Origin: an uncultured Arenicella sp.
GTDB lineage: Bacteria; Pseudomonadota; Gammaproteobacteria; Arenicellales; Arenicellaceae
Assembly: GCA_947499305.1 (NCBI GenBank)
Contig: CANMNN010000014.1
Location: 1 to 64,000 of the forward strand
DNA: 64,000 nucleotides
Reading direction: 5' to 3'
The notes below the pieces were generated by a model. That model was given only the letters and a program-made list of their open reading frames with translations, ran no database searches and was not told where the DNA came from. Both the position numbers and the translations under genes were made by a program. Shown piece by piece: positions 17,489 to 27,137 of the stretch; the first letter of the stretch is position 1, and the number at the start of each line of letters is the position of its first letter.

Positions 17489-20400
17489 TTAAGTGCTGCG
17501 ACGATATTGTCCACCAACCTCAAAAAACGCGTCGGTTAATTGCCCCAAGGAACATACCTTGACGGCCTCCATGAGTGCCTCAAAACCATTGCCGTTTTCG
17601 TTGATCGTTTGCTTAACCATTTCAAGAGCTTGCTCAGAGGCGTCAGCATGCTGCTTATGAAAGCTGGCTAAACGCGAAATTTGGCTTAGTTTTTCGTCTT
17701 CGGTCGAGCGCGCAAGTTCTATTTCAAAAGGCTCTTCTTGTTCTTCAGGTAAAAAAGTATTCACCCCAATAAGCGGGTAACTACCATCGTGTTTTTTGGT
17801 TTCATACTTCATCGACTCTTCTTGGATTCGACTGCGCTGATACCCGGTTTCCATCGCGCCGAGGACCCCGCCACGATCTGAAATTCGCTCGAACTCACGC
17901 AGCACAGCCTCTTCAACTAGGTCGGTTAATTCATCAACAATAAACGCTCCTTGGCTTGGGTTTTCATTTTTAGCCAAGCCGAATTCTCTGTTAATAATCA
18001 ACTGGATAGCTAAAGCTCTTCGCACAGATTCTTCAGTTGGCGTTGTTATCGCTTCGTCATACGCATTGGTGTGCAGACTATTGCAATTATCATTAATTGC
18101 CAATAGAGCCTGAAGCGTGGTTCGGATATCGTTGAATTGCATTTCCTGCGCATGCAGTGAACGACCCGAGGTCTGAATGTGGTATTTGAGTTTCTGACTC
18201 TTAGCATTCGCGCCGTATTTATCGCGCATTGCTACCGCCCAAATACGCCTCGCTACACGACCAATAACAGTGTATTCGGGGTCCATTCCATTTGAAAAGA
18301 AAAATGAAAGATTACTCGCGAAATCGTCAATATGCATTCCTCGAGCAAGGTAAGTTTCAACAAATGTGAATCCATTTGACAAGGTAAAGGCAAGTTGTGA
18401 GATCGGGTTCGCGCCAGCTTCAGCAATGTGATAACCCGATATCGAAACCGAGTAAAAATTTCGCACTTGCTTATCAATGAAATACTGCTGGATGTCGCCC
18501 ATCATTCTTAGGCTGAACTCGGTGGAAAAGATACAAGTATTTTGACCTTGGTCTTCTTTCAAGATGTCGGCCTGAACTGTTCCGCGGACTTGTTGCAGCG
18601 CGTTAGCTTTTAGCTCTGCATGCTCAGCGTCACTCGGTTGGCGATTATGTTCTTCTACAAAGTAAGCCACTTGCTGATCAATGGCGGTATTTAGAAACAT
18701 TGCTAATATCGCCGGCGCTGGCCCATTAATTGTCATCGACACTGAGGTTGACGGCGCACATAGATCGAAGCCGTCAAATAGTTGCTTCATGTCGTCTAGG
18801 GTAGCTACAGACACCCCTGAGTTACCGATTTTGCCGTAAATATCGGGGCGCGTCGCGGGGTCAAAACCATAGAGCGTTACAGAATCAAACGCGGTCGACA
18901 AACGATTCGCTGGCGCGTGCTCTGAAAGCTTTTTAAAGCGCATGTTTGTTCGTTTGGGGTCACCCTCTCCCGCAAACATTCGCGCAGGGTCTTCGCCCTC
19001 ACGCTTAAACGGAAACACGCCCGCGGTGTAAGGAAAGAAACCTGGTAGGTTCTCCCGGCGCAGCCAACGCAAAAGATCACCTGCGTCGTTGTAGCGCGGC
19101 AAGGAGACCCTTGACACCTTGGTACCTGAGAGGCTTTCACGTGTTAACTCAGTAACAAGTTCTTTGCCATTAGACAATACATCGGTTCGAGTATCGCCTA
19201 CATAGGTCTGCGCAATGCTCGGCCACTTCTCTAACAAGGCGCGGCTTTCGCTTGTTAAGGCCTGATTGCGCGAATCGACCAGAGCCTCGATTTCGGAATT
19301 ACGATCTTCTAGCAGCGCTTGAGAAATCTGCAGTGCTTGTCGTTCACTTGCAAGCTTCGCCTGTGCCTCAGTTTGCGCATGAAAAGCTCGCACTGACTCA
19401 CTGATCTCCGCCAAATACCTTTGGCGAGAGCTCGGCACAATCACCGAACGTTCGGACGGAATTTTATTATCACAGAATGGTAAGCGTGACTCCCAATTTC
19501 GAAGTCCTTTTTCTCGCAATACTGAGAGCAAACCATGATATGCCGAGGTCACACCGTCATCACCAAAACGTGACGCAATTGAGCCAAAGACAGGTAGCTC
19601 AGATGGGTCGGTTGACCAAGCTTCTCGGTTTCGCTGAACTTGTTTCGCAACATCTCTCAATGCGTCAGCGGCGCCCTTACGGTCAAACTTGTTGATAACC
19701 ACAACATCAGCAAAATCAAGCATGTCAATTTTTTCGAGTTGGCTTTGCGCGCCAAATTCAGGCGTCATCACATACATCGAGGCATCAACAAACGGAACAA
19801 TACCTGCATCGCCTTGACCGATACCTGGCGTTTCGACAATGATTAAATCAAACTCAAATAAGCCAACGGAAGCAATCACGTCGCTCAAGTAGTGGGGCAC
19901 CTCCCCACTTGCTCCACGCGTTGCAATCGAGCGCATGTAGATATTATCTTGGTAGATCGAATTCATACGGATTCGATCACCTAATAATGCGCCACCCGTT
20001 TTGCGACGAGTCGGGTCAATAGCAATGACAGCCACTTTTGCCGAATCTCCCGAATCAATACGAAAACGGCGAATCATCTCATCAGTTAAAGACGATTTAC
20101 CCGCGCCTCCAGTACCAGTTATACCCAAAACCGGCGGTCGAGAACCCTTAGACTCAGCCAAGCGATTTAAACTCTCGCCTGCTACGTCGCCATTTTCAAT
20201 ACCCGTTATCAATTCAGACAAGGCGAGATAGTCCTGCGTATTTGAACTAAGAGCCTGAAGTGTTGACGCCGGCCGCTTGGTCTGCGAACAACGTTCAACC
20301 ATGTCCTCGATCATCCCTACTAGACCAAGCCGCATTCCATCTTGAGGCGAGTATATTTTACTGACACCATACTCATGTAAGTCTTTAATTTCCTCGGGAA

Positions 20401-20767
20401 TAATCACACCGCCACCGCCGCCAAATACTTGAATGTGCTCGGCATTGTGTTCTTTGAGCATGTCCACCATATATTTGAAATACTCAACATGACCGCCTTG
20501 ATACGAGCTCATTGCGATGCCTTGGACATCTTCCTGAAGCGCAGCCTGTACCACCTCGGAGACAGAACGGTTGTGTGCAAGATGAATCACTTCAACACCA
20601 AGCGATTGCAAAATCCGCCGCATAATATTGATGGACGCATCATGACCGTCAAAAAGGCTCGCGGCAGTGATAAACCTCATTGGCGGGTTTGAGCTTGCTG
20701 CTGCTTGATTAGCATGATTGTTCATTATGATATCCAGTTGAGTCGAAGGCTGTTGTGACATAGTCAT
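17489..20767 (-). CDS. icmF: IcmF, fused isobutyryl-CoA mutase with GTPase chaperone
   Basis: Adenosylcobalamin-dependent interconversion of isobutyryl-CoA and n-butyryl-CoA (some IcmFs also act on pivalyl- or isovaleryl-CoA). The 1092 residues show all three fused parts: a B12-binding Rossmann domain (about 30-160, [12 protein letters not shown] at 40-51 with the cobalt-ligating His), a MeaB-like G-domain (GTGGAGKS at 218-225), and the mutase barrel (about 550-1092). [20 protein letters not shown] is the IcmF-type substrate segment, unlike methylmalonyl-CoA mutase. The start is 3 bases after the tetR stop, so both are co-transcribed behind an acyl-CoA dehydrogenase gene, consistent with branched-chain acyl-CoA catabolism. 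Confidence 0.95.
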   Translation of the reverse strand: MTMSQQPSTQLDIIMNNHANQAAASSNPPMRFITAASLFDGHDASINIMRRILQSLGVEVIHLAHNRSVSEVVQAALQEDVQGIAMSSYQGGHVEYFKYMVDMLKEHNAEHIQVFGGGGGVIIPEEIKDLHEYGVSKIYSPQDGMRLGLVGMIEDMVERCSQTKRPASTLQALSSNTQDYLALSELITGIENGDVAGESLNRLAESKGSRPPVLGITGTGGAGKSSLTDEMIRRFRIDSGDSAKVAVIAIDPTRRKTGGALLGDRIRMNSIYQDNIYMRSIATRGASGEVPHYLSDVIASVGLFEFDLIIVETPGIGQGDAGIVPFVDASMYVMTPEFGAQSQLEKIDMLDFADVVVINKFDRKGAADALRDVAKQVQRNREAWSTDPSELPVFGSIASRFGDDGVTSAYHGLLSVLREKGLRNWESRLPFCDNKIPSERSVIVPSSRQRYLAEISESVRAFHAQTEAQAKLASERQALQISQALLEDRNSEIEALVDSRNQALTSESRALLEKWPSIAQTYVGDTRTDVLSNGKELVTELTRESLSGTKVSRVSLPRYNDAGDLLRWLRRENLPGFFPYTAGVFPFKREGEDPARMFAGEGDPKRTNMRFKKLSEHAPANRLSTAFDSVTLYGFDPATRPDIYGKIGNSGVSVATLDDMKQLFDGFDLCAPSTSVSMTINGPAPAILAMFLNTAIDQQVAYFVEEHNRQPSDAEHAELKANALQQVRGTVQADILKEDQGQNTCIFSTEFSLRMMGDIQQYFIDKQVRNFYSVSISGYHIAEAGANPISQLAFTLSNGFTFVETYLARGMHIDDFASNLSFFFSNGMDPEYTVIGRVARRIWAVAMRDKYGANAKSQKLKYHIQTSGRSLHAQEMQFNDIRTTLQALLAINDNCNSLHTNAYDEAITTPTEESVRRALAIQLIINREFGLAKNENPSQGAFIVDELTDLVEEAVLREFERISDRGGVLGAMETGYQRSRIQEESMKYETKKHDGSYPLIGVNTFLPEEQEEPFEIELARSTEDEKLSQISRLASFHKQHADASEQALEMVKQTINENGNGFEALMEAVKVCSLGQLTDAFFEVGGQYRRST

Positions 20768-20770
20768 TAG

Positions 20771-21412
20771 CTACCTTAAAAGGTGCATCATTGTGTGCTT
20801 AAGTCCATCGTGTAAGCGCTTGGTTTCTTTGAGTTTTTGGGGGTTTGCCAACCAATAGTAAACAATCCCAATAACCGAGGCACTGAACTGTGCGCCGATG
20901 ATGTCGGCATCGCGTTTTTGCGATTCACCAACGTGAGAATCGTTAAGCACCCAGTTAACAATGTCTTGAAAACGTCGTTGATGAATCTTTTGGATGGTCT
21001 CGCTCAACTCTGACTTCGAATTCACGGACTCAAACCAAAGCGTATAAAAAGCGCGCAAGTTTGCCGGGGCATCAAGGCAAAACTGGTAATGCTGGTCAAC
21101 AGCTTTTTCAATGGCTGAAAAGCCCGTTTGATCAGTCGTCGCATTCTTCAGCTGCTCCAACCAAATATCACCAACTCGCAATACAACAAAATTGAACAAG
21201 CTGTCTTTGGAGCCAAAGCGATTACTGGCCAGCCCGCGGCTATACCCAGCCGACACGCCGACATCACTAAGCCTAGTTCCAGCTGGGCCATGTTGATTAA
21301 TCAGCGCTACCGCGGCATCGAACATTTTCTGATCCGATATTTCAGTACGTTCGGCTTGGGTAAGCCGAACGTCTTTGGCTGAAACTTGCTTTGTCGAAAT
21401 AGCGTTGTTCAC
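20771..21412 (-). CDS. TetR-family regulator of the icmF operon
   Basis: A 213-residue TetR-family repressor: N-terminal helix-turn-helix GTRLSDVGVSAGYSRGLASN (residues 45-64 approximately), then an all-helical ligand domain. It is directly upstream of icmF, with a 3-base gap, and 57 bases downstream of the acyl-CoA dehydrogenase. Ligands of such local TetR proteins are often acyl-CoA thioesters, which would fit here but is inference. A perfect 12-bp palindrome 16 bases before its start codon is a candidate operator. Confidence 0.9.
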   Translation of the reverse strand: MNNAISTKQVSAKDVRLTQAERTEISDQKMFDAAVALINQHGPAGTRLSDVGVSAGYSRGLASNRFGSKDSLFNFVVLRVGDIWLEQLKNATTDQTGFSAIEKAVDQHYQFCLDAPANLRAFYTLWFESVNSKSELSETIQKIHQRRFQDIVNWVLNDSHVGESQKRDADIIGAQFSASVIGIVYYWLANPQKLKETKRLHDGLKHTMMHLLR

Positions 21413-21427
21413 GAGCCCTGTAATTTC

Positions 21428-21439
21428 CTATTGCAATAG
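21428..21439. promoter_or_regulatory. candidate TetR operator before tetR-icmF
   Basis: CTATTGCAATAG is a perfect 12-bp palindrome in the 57-bp gap between the acyl-CoA dehydrogenase and tetR genes. The position suits autoregulation of a tetR-icmF transcript. Not matched to a known motif. Confidence 0.45.
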
Positions 21440-21469
21440 ATCATTATCTAATAAGAATAATTACACGCA

Positions 21470-23245
21470 TTATGCGAATGCATCTGCACTAAGCTCACAG
21501 CCAATACTAGCGCCTTGCGTCACTGCGTCACCATAAGCGGTGGCACGAGGTAACATTTGATTAATAAAGAAGTTCGCGGCCAGTTTCTTATTGCGATAAA
21601 ACTTAGCATCGCCCTCGCCTGCCTCGAGCTTAGCTTGCCCGATTTCAAATGAACGCAAGTGATACCACGCACCGCACACATAGCCCATTTGCATCAAAAA
21701 GTTAAACGAAATCGCGCCTTCAAAGTTGCTACTGCTCCCAGAGTTATCAAGAATGAACTGCGCAGTTTCTTGTAAAGAATCTTTATACTTCACAAACTGA
21801 CGAACTAAGGCATGATCACTACCGAGGCTGTTGATAGTGACATCCATCTCAGCCATTAAATCTTTGAAGCCCGCACCACTATCACGCAATAATTTACGGC
21901 CAACTAAATCATTGGCTTGAATACCATTGGTGCCTTCGTAGATTGCCGTGATTCGCGCGTCACGATAATGTTGCGCAACCCCAGTCTCTTCAATAAAGCC
22001 CATTCCACCATGCACTTGAATACCGAGCGACGTCACTTCGTTAACTAACTCAGTACACCAAGCTTTGGTAATCGGAGTTAACAAAGCAAATTTGGTAGAG
22101 TGGTAATCACGTTCTTCTTGAGAATTAGCATGCCCACGTAAATCGTGAGACATTGATGCGTCAAAGCAAACCGCGCGCATTGCATCAACGCTAGACTTCA
22201 TCTGCATCAACATACGCTGCACATCAGGGTGACCAATAATAGTAGTCGACTCACCTGTCTCGGGGTTACGGCCTTGCACTCGGGTTTTGGCGTAATCAAG
22301 CGCATCTTGATAAGAGCGTTCTGCAATGCCAACACCTTCAAGCCCAACTTCCAGACGAGCATGGTTCATTAACGTAAACATACAGCTCAAGCCCTGTCCT
22401 GGCTCGCCAATCATATAACCCACAGCACCTTCATTCTCGCCAAAGCTCATAACACAGGTTGGGCTCGCGTTAATGCCCATTTTCTCTTCGGTAGAAACAA
22501 CAGTTAAGTCGTTACGCTCACCTAAGCTGCCATCATCATTGACCAAGAATTTTGGAACTAAAAACAAGCTCAGACCTTTTACACCGGCTGGAGCATCAAC
22601 AAGTGGCGCAAGAACGATGTGAATAATGTTATCGGTCATATCATGCTCTCCCCAAGTAATGTAGATCTTCTGCCCTTTAATTAGGTAGTGGTCGCCATTA
22701 GGGGTCGCCTTTGTTTTTAAATTGGATAAATCAGATCCCGCATGCGACTCGGTTAAGTTCATCGTGCCTGACCAACTTGCATCGATCATATTTGGTAAAA
22801 ACTTTTCACGGAGTTCTTCACTGCCGTGCGCAACCAAAGCATCGATCGCACCGGCACTTAACATTGGACACAAGGCTAATGCCATATTCGCGCTATTCCA
22901 AAACTCGCTGGCAGCCATGTGCAATGTAAACGGCAGACCTTGTCCGCCATATTGAGTCGGCTGCGCCAGGCTTAGCCATCCGTTTTCAATGAACAGCCGA
23001 TACGCTTCCTGAAAACCATCTGGCGTTTTGACTTCACCATTGCTTGCTTTGCTATGCTGAATGTCGCCAATACGATTTAACGGCGCAATGACATCTGCGG
23101 CAAACTTGCCGGCTTCTTCGACAACCGCGTCTACTAGCTCAGGTGTCGCCTCAGCAAAATCAGGGATCGAAGTTAGTTGATCTATATTGAGTAAATCATT
23201 GATAACAAATGAAATTTCAGAAACGGGCGCTTTATAATCAGCCAT
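21470..23245 (-). CDS. acyl-CoA dehydrogenase, DmdC-like
   Basis: A 591-residue FAD-dependent acyl-CoA dehydrogenase of the long subfamily with a C-terminal extension, to which 3-methylmercaptopropionyl-CoA dehydrogenase (DmdC) belongs. The N-terminus YKAPVSEISFVINDLLNID is characteristic. Flavin and substrate motifs include MNLTESHAGSDL and KIYITWGEHD, and the catalytic-base region is AIYEGTNGIQANDL. Paralogues in this family act on varied acyl-CoAs, so DMSP breakdown should not be concluded without dmdA/dmdB. It precedes tetR-icmF on the same strand, suggesting a branched-chain or short-chain acyl-CoA substrate. Confidence 0.88.
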   Translation of the reverse strand: MADYKAPVSEISFVINDLLNIDQLTSIPDFAEATPELVDAVVEEAGKFAADVIAPLNRIGDIQHSKASNGEVKTPDGFQEAYRLFIENGWLSLAQPTQYGGQGLPFTLHMAASEFWNSANMALALCPMLSAGAIDALVAHGSEELREKFLPNMIDASWSGTMNLTESHAGSDLSNLKTKATPNGDHYLIKGQKIYITWGEHDMTDNIIHIVLAPLVDAPAGVKGLSLFLVPKFLVNDDGSLGERNDLTVVSTEEKMGINASPTCVMSFGENEGAVGYMIGEPGQGLSCMFTLMNHARLEVGLEGVGIAERSYQDALDYAKTRVQGRNPETGESTTIIGHPDVQRMLMQMKSSVDAMRAVCFDASMSHDLRGHANSQEERDYHSTKFALLTPITKAWCTELVNEVTSLGIQVHGGMGFIEETGVAQHYRDARITAIYEGTNGIQANDLVGRKLLRDSGAGFKDLMAEMDVTINSLGSDHALVRQFVKYKDSLQETAQFILDNSGSSSNFEGAISFNFLMQMGYVCGAWYHLRSFEIGQAKLEAGEGDAKFYRNKKLAANFFINQMLPRATAYGDAVTQGASIGCELSADAFA

Positions 23246-23261
23246 ACTGCTGCCTTTAAAT

Positions 23262-23312
23262 AAGTAAGTTAGAATTTACCCCGACAAACTTACTTGTTTG
23301 TAACAAGCAAGT
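23262..23312. promoter_or_regulatory. inverted-repeat operator cluster between acyl-CoA dehydrogenase and tetR
   Basis: ACTTACTTGTT (23288-23298) and AACAAGCAAGT (23302-23312) form an 11-bp dyad around TGT with a single mismatch, a typical TetR-family operator size. A further half-site, AAGTAAGTT (23262-23270), is an exact reverse complement of AACTTACTT (23287-23295). The cluster is in the divergent region between the dehydrogenase (23245) and the second tetR (23431 or 23467). Confidence 0.6.
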
Positions 23313-23430
23313 CAAATAGTCGCACTGAATTTCGGCGATTGATCAACCAATCAACTTTGAGTTCATCGAAACAGAATTTGCGCTAAGATAGGCCCACGTT
23401 TTACCTGTCTTTGCCATAAACACCTACCCA

Positions 23431-24078
23431 GTGCCAAGCGACTCAAAATCTATAAACTCAGTCAAAATGAGCTCGAGCCTCAACATCAAGCGAAATTGCA
23501 CGCGTGATAAACCGAACCAACGACGCCGGGATAGTTCTAAATATGCCGCTATTTTACAAGCGACGCGGGAGCTGGTCGAAGAAGACGGCTTTCGAAGATT
23601 GTCTATTAAAGCGATCGCGAGTCGCTCCAAGGTGTCGAGAAACGTGCTCTATAATTGGTGGGACGGAGATATCATTCGCATCGTAGAAGAAGCCCTACTT
23701 CCCAACGTAGAGCAATGGCCACAGCCTGATACGGGAAGTTTCAAAGAAGATATCGAGGCGTTTTTGGAGCTGACAATCGACGCAATCCATAAACCAAATG
23801 TTCTAAAAGGCTTTTTGATACTTGCTTCTGAAGTCGCCAAGGACAAAGACGAGCTTCTCCAAACCAGTCGATACTTTAGAGCCCCCTACGCGCGTATGGT
23901 GGGTAAAATCATTAAGAACGCCGAGAAACGAAGCGAAATTATTTTGGGCCTAGATCCCAAGCATATTGCACAAATAATTTCCGGTAGCGTAATGCAATTT
24001 GCCATTAGTAAAAACCCCGGTAGGCGAAAATCAAAGACAGTGCTAACAGACTTTATTTGCAAGATAGCCGCTCCGTAA
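23431..24078 (+). CDS. TetR-family regulator
   Basis: A TetR-family DNA-binding protein (215 residues from the GTG at 23431, 203 from the ATG at 23467; neither has a clear ribosome-binding site). The helix-turn-helix is SIKAIASRSKVSRNVLYNWW (about 58-77), with YNWW in place of the usual YxHF. It diverges from the acyl-CoA dehydrogenase gene and the intervening region holds a palindromic operator cluster, so it probably controls that gene and itself. The 24 bases after its stop lead into the gntR promoter region. Confidence 0.87.
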   Translation: MPSDSKSINSVKMSSSLNIKRNCTRDKPNQRRRDSSKYAAILQATRELVEEDGFRRLSIKAIASRSKVSRNVLYNWWDGDIIRIVEEALLPNVEQWPQPDTGSFKEDIEAFLELTIDAIHKPNVLKGFLILASEVAKDKDELLQTSRYFRAPYARMVGKIIKNAEKRSEIILGLDPKHIAQIISGSVMQFAISKNPGRRKSKTVLTDFICKIAAP

Positions 24079-24109
24079 CCATTTGAGCGACATTCGCCTA
24101 GACACAAGC

Positions 24110-24121
24110 ATTGTATACACA
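24110..24121. promoter_or_regulatory. distal GntR-type operator upstream of gntR-prpBC
   Basis: ATTGTATACACA contains the perfect palindrome TGTATACA and fits the FadR/FCD-type GntR operator pattern (TTGTnnACAA). It lies exactly 62 bp before a second site at 24172-24183. Confidence 0.6.
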
Positions 24122-24131
24122 TAATCAAATA

Positions 24132-24150
24132 TTAAGATTAAATATCTTAA
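24132..24150. promoter_or_regulatory. perfect inverted repeat between the paired operators
   Basis: TTAAGAT (24132-24138) and ATCTTAA (24144-24150) form 7-bp arms around five bases. The centre lies 25.5 bp from the upstream GntR-type site, the same distance as a different inverted repeat in the acnD promoter. It could bind a second regulator; function unknown. Confidence 0.5.
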
Positions 24151-24171
24151 AATCGGGCTTTTCAACCCTGA

Positions 24172-24183
24172 ATTGTTGACAAT
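24172..24183. promoter_or_regulatory. proximal GntR-type operator upstream of gntR-prpBC
   Basis: ATTGTTGACAAT differs by one base from the site ATTGTTTACAAT found upstream of acnD; the match continues through the next two bases (AA). It overlaps a consensus -35 hexamer TTGACA (24175-24180), with CAGAAT at 24199-24204 as a possible -10, so binding would block transcription. The start codon of gntR is 30 bases downstream. Confidence 0.65.
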
Positions 24184-24212
24184 AAACTCACTAGTCGGCA
24201 GAATTCAAACTA

Positions 24213-24917
24213 ATGAATGACTCCTCTACACAAGTTGCTGACATAGACTCGTCAAGCGACACCAAAACCCTCAGCGGACAAACTACAGCCGCTCTACGCG
24301 AAGCCATTATCAAAGGAGTTTTCGCACCGGGTGAAAAACTTAACGAACCCAAACTTGCTGAACAATTCCAGGTTAGTCGAGGCCCATTAAGAGAGGCTAT
24401 ACGTCGCCTTGTTGCCATGCGACTAGTGCGTCATGTTCCCCATGTAGGTGCAACCGTCGTCACTCTAGAGCTTGAAAGTATTCTTGAACTCTACGATGTT
24501 CGCGAGGCGCTCGAAGGAAAGGCGGCGGCCCTAGCCGCTGAAAACATGAGCGAAGAAGATATTGAGAAGCTACGTAAGCTACTGGAATTGCATCGCAAAC
24601 ATACACAAGATAACGAAGGCGAATACATGCAAACTGAAGGCGACTTCGATTTTCATTATCAAATTATTAAGGGCAGTGGCAATCAGCTGCTTACAGACCA
24701 ATTATGTGATGAGCTCTACCACTTGATTAGAATGTTTCGTTTTCAGACAAGCCGCTTTAAGTCGCGCTCAAACCGAGCACTGATAGAGCATGAACAATTG
24801 ATCTACGCGATTGAGCAACGCGACCCAGAATTGGCAGAAATGCTTATGCGAAAACATATTTCGAGAGCAAAAAACTCGATAAGGAAAGCACTTACGAGTC
24901 AATCACTAAGTGATTAG
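24213..24917 (+). CDS. GntR-family (FCD) regulator of propionate catabolism
   Basis: A 234-residue GntR regulator: winged helix at about 20-85 (PGEKLNEPKLAEQFQVSRGP then REAIRRL) and an FCD effector domain with metal-binding candidates in DFDFHYQI, EHEQLI and MRKHISRA. It stands 63 bases before prpB on the same strand. FCD-type GntR proteins commonly regulate organic-acid genes and often replace the sigma-54 activator PrpR in methylcitrate clusters. Matching operator-like sites upstream of this gene and of acnD indicate it controls both arms, including its own operon. Confidence 0.92.
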   Translation: MNDSSTQVADIDSSSDTKTLSGQTTAALREAIIKGVFAPGEKLNEPKLAEQFQVSRGPLREAIRRLVAMRLVRHVPHVGATVVTLELESILELYDVREALEGKAAALAAENMSEEDIEKLRKLLELHRKHTQDNEGEYMQTEGDFDFHYQIIKGSGNQLLTDQLCDELYHLIRMFRFQTSRFKSRSNRALIEHEQLIYAIEQRDPELAEMLMRKHISRAKNSIRKALTSQSLSD

Positions 24918-24980
24918 TCAGTCGCAGACCAAGGCCGCACAACTCAAGACACAGATAATGCTTTTTACTAGGAAAAAATC

Positions 24981-25865
24981 ATGACTACGCCTACCCCAGG
25001 TCAGCGCTTTCGAAACGCGCTTGCAACTACCCGCCCTCTTCAGATTATGGGCACCATAAACGCATATACGGCTTTGATGGCGACTAAGATTGGTCATAAA
25101 GCCATCTATATTTCTGGCGGCGCCTGCGCAAATGCTTCATACGGCTTGCCTGATCTGGGCATGACCAGCATGAATGACGTACTTGAGGACGCGCGTCGTA
25201 TCACTGCGGTTGTCGATACTCCTCTGATGATTGACATCGACACAGGCTGGGGTGGCGCATTTAATATCGCACGCACTATCAAAGAGAGCATTCGCGCGGG
25301 TGTTGCAGCCGTTCATATTGAAGATCAGGTAGCTGCCAAACGATGCGGCCACCGACCAAATAAAGAAATTGTCAGCACTGACGAAATGGTCGACCGCATC
25401 AAAGCGGCTGTTGACGCTAAGACCGATGAAAAATTTTTTATCATGGCTCGTACAGACTCATATGCTGGCGAAGGCCTACAGGCCGCTGTGGATCGCGCTG
25501 GCGCCTATGTCGAAGCTGGTGCAGACGGAATCTTCGCCGAGGCGATGGCGACGCTCGAAGAATACACAGCGTACGATGACGCGGTCAATGCGCCACTTCT
25601 CGCCAATATGACCGAGTTCGGGATGTCACCCTTATTCGACACAAAAGAACTCGCCGCTCATGGTGTCGATATGGTGCTCTATCCGCTGACTGCAACACGC
25701 GCGATGAACAAAGCCGCCGAAATGGTATATCGCGATGTACTAGAACAAGGCCACCAACGTGACATGGTTGAGCACATGCAAACACGCATGGAACTCTACG
25801 ATTACTTGAACTATCACGATTACGAGAACACTTTAGACAAACTGTTCTCGCAAGGAAAATCTTAA
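24981..25865 (+). CDS. prpB: 2-methylisocitrate lyase PrpB
   Basis: Last step of the methylcitrate cycle: cleaves 2-methylisocitrate to pyruvate and succinate. The 294-residue protein matches the PrpB family in length. It contains the metal-binding DIDTGWGG segment and the catalytic loop [10 protein letters not shown] (family KRCGH). It belongs to the isocitrate lyase/PEP mutase superfamily, and the neighbouring prpC settles the choice. An AGGA-type site (TAGGAAAAAATC) precedes the ATG. Co-directional with gntR and prpC (45-base gap). Confidence 0.96.
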   Translation: MTTPTPGQRFRNALATTRPLQIMGTINAYTALMATKIGHKAIYISGGACANASYGLPDLGMTSMNDVLEDARRITAVVDTPLMIDIDTGWGGAFNIARTIKESIRAGVAAVHIEDQVAAKRCGHRPNKEIVSTDEMVDRIKAAVDAKTDEKFFIMARTDSYAGEGLQAAVDRAGAYVEAGADGIFAEAMATLEEYTAYDDAVNAPLLANMTEFGMSPLFDTKELAAHGVDMVLYPLTATRAMNKAAEMVYRDVLEQGHQRDMVEHMQTRMELYDYLNYHDYENTLDKLFSQGKS

Positions 25866-25910
25866 TTTTCACTACCGAAATTCACATTTTGGACTCACTA
25901 GGAAAGCATT

Positions 25911-27041
25911 ATGACAACTGATAAAAAACTCTCTGGCGCAGGCTTACGAGGCCAGGTCGCAGGTCAAACATCTCTATGCACTGTTGGCACTCAAGGTTCT
26001 GGCCTGAACTACCGCGGCTACGATGTAGATGACCTCGCCGACAATTGCATCTTTGAAGAGGTTGCCCATTTAATTTTAAAAGGCCATCTTCCTACACAAA
26101 CTGAGTTGGATAGCTATCGAGCTAAGTTAAGCGGCTTACGCGAGTTGCCGGCCGCCTTAAAAGCCGCTCTAGAGTTGATCCCAGCCGATGCTCACCCAAT
26201 GGACGTAATGCGTACCGGGGTTTCAATGCTCGGTAACTTAGAGCAAGAGACCAGCTTCGAGCAACAAGGCGATAGAGTCGATCGCATCCTAGCCTTATTA
26301 CCAGCCATGGTCGTTTATTGGTATCGTTTTGCTAAAGACGGAACACGCACCAGCACTGACACTGGAGCCGCAACCATTGGTGGTCACTTTCTTCATATGC
26401 TCCATGGCGAAAAACCGAGTGAGTTGCATGAGCAGGTAATGAACGTATCGTTAATTCTCTATGCAGAGCACGAATTCAATGCCTCGACTTTTAATGGTCG
26501 TGTTGCAGCGTCCACACTTACCGACATTCATTCAGTGATCACTGGAGCAATTGGCACTCTTCGAGGCCCTCTTCATGGCGGAGCAAATGAAGCCGCAATG
26601 GAGATGATTGAACAATGGTCGTCGGCTGATGAAGCCGAAGCGGCAATTCTAAACAAACTTGCAAATAAAGAGCTCATTATGGGCTTTGGTCATGCGGTTT
26701 ATAAAGAGCGCGACCCGCGCAACGCGATTATTAAGAAGTGGTCTGAAAAACTAGCCCAAGAAGTTGGCGACGAAGTACTCTACCCTGTCTCAGTTCGTTG
26801 CGAAGAAGTTATGAAACGTGAGAAGGGCATGTTCTGTAACGCTGATTTTTTCCACGCATCGGCCTATAACTTTATGGGCATTCCTACTGGCCTGTTTACC
26901 CCAATATTTGTTATGTCTAGAATCACAGGTTGGGCGGCTCATGCGTTTGAACAACGTGCAAACAACCGAATAATTAGACCGAGTGCTGAATACACTGGTC
27001 CAGAACATCGTAAAGTAGAGCCGATTGCGGAGCGCGGATAA
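25911..27041 (+). CDS. prpC: 2-methylcitrate synthase PrpC
   Basis: Condenses propionyl-CoA with oxaloacetate to 2-methylcitrate, the entry to the methylcitrate cycle. The 376-residue length is typical of PrpC rather than the longer hexameric citrate synthases. Catalytic segments are LHGGANEAA (His), GHAVYKERDPR (His/Arg) and NADFFHASAYNFMGIP (Asp). It follows prpB and ends at a strong terminator. Methylcitrate synthases usually retain some citrate synthase activity. A propionyl-CoA synthetase (prpE) is absent from the window. Confidence 0.95.
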   Translation: MTTDKKLSGAGLRGQVAGQTSLCTVGTQGSGLNYRGYDVDDLADNCIFEEVAHLILKGHLPTQTELDSYRAKLSGLRELPAALKAALELIPADAHPMDVMRTGVSMLGNLEQETSFEQQGDRVDRILALLPAMVVYWYRFAKDGTRTSTDTGAATIGGHFLHMLHGEKPSELHEQVMNVSLILYAEHEFNASTFNGRVAASTLTDIHSVITGAIGTLRGPLHGGANEAAMEMIEQWSSADEAEAAILNKLANKELIMGFGHAVYKERDPRNAIIKKWSEKLAQEVGDEVLYPVSVRCEEVMKREKGMFCNADFFHASAYNFMGIPTGLFTPIFVMSRITGWAAHAFEQRANNRIIRPSAEYTGPEHRKVEPIAERG

Positions 27042-27074
27042 GCCTCCAGTTTTTGATTACTTCTAGCGAAGAAT

Positions 27075-27102
27075 AAAGGCTGAGCAAACGCTCAGCCTTT
27101 TT
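27075..27102 (+). terminator. terminator of gntR-prpB-prpC
   Basis: AAAGGCTGAGC (27075-27085) pairs perfectly with GCTCAGCCTTT (27090-27100) across AAAC, followed by more T. It stops the plus-strand transcript 34 bases after prpC and before the convergent ABM gene. Confidence 0.9.
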
Positions 27103-27137
27103 AGCATCTCGACCATTAAGAGACTTAACTTAGTGAC

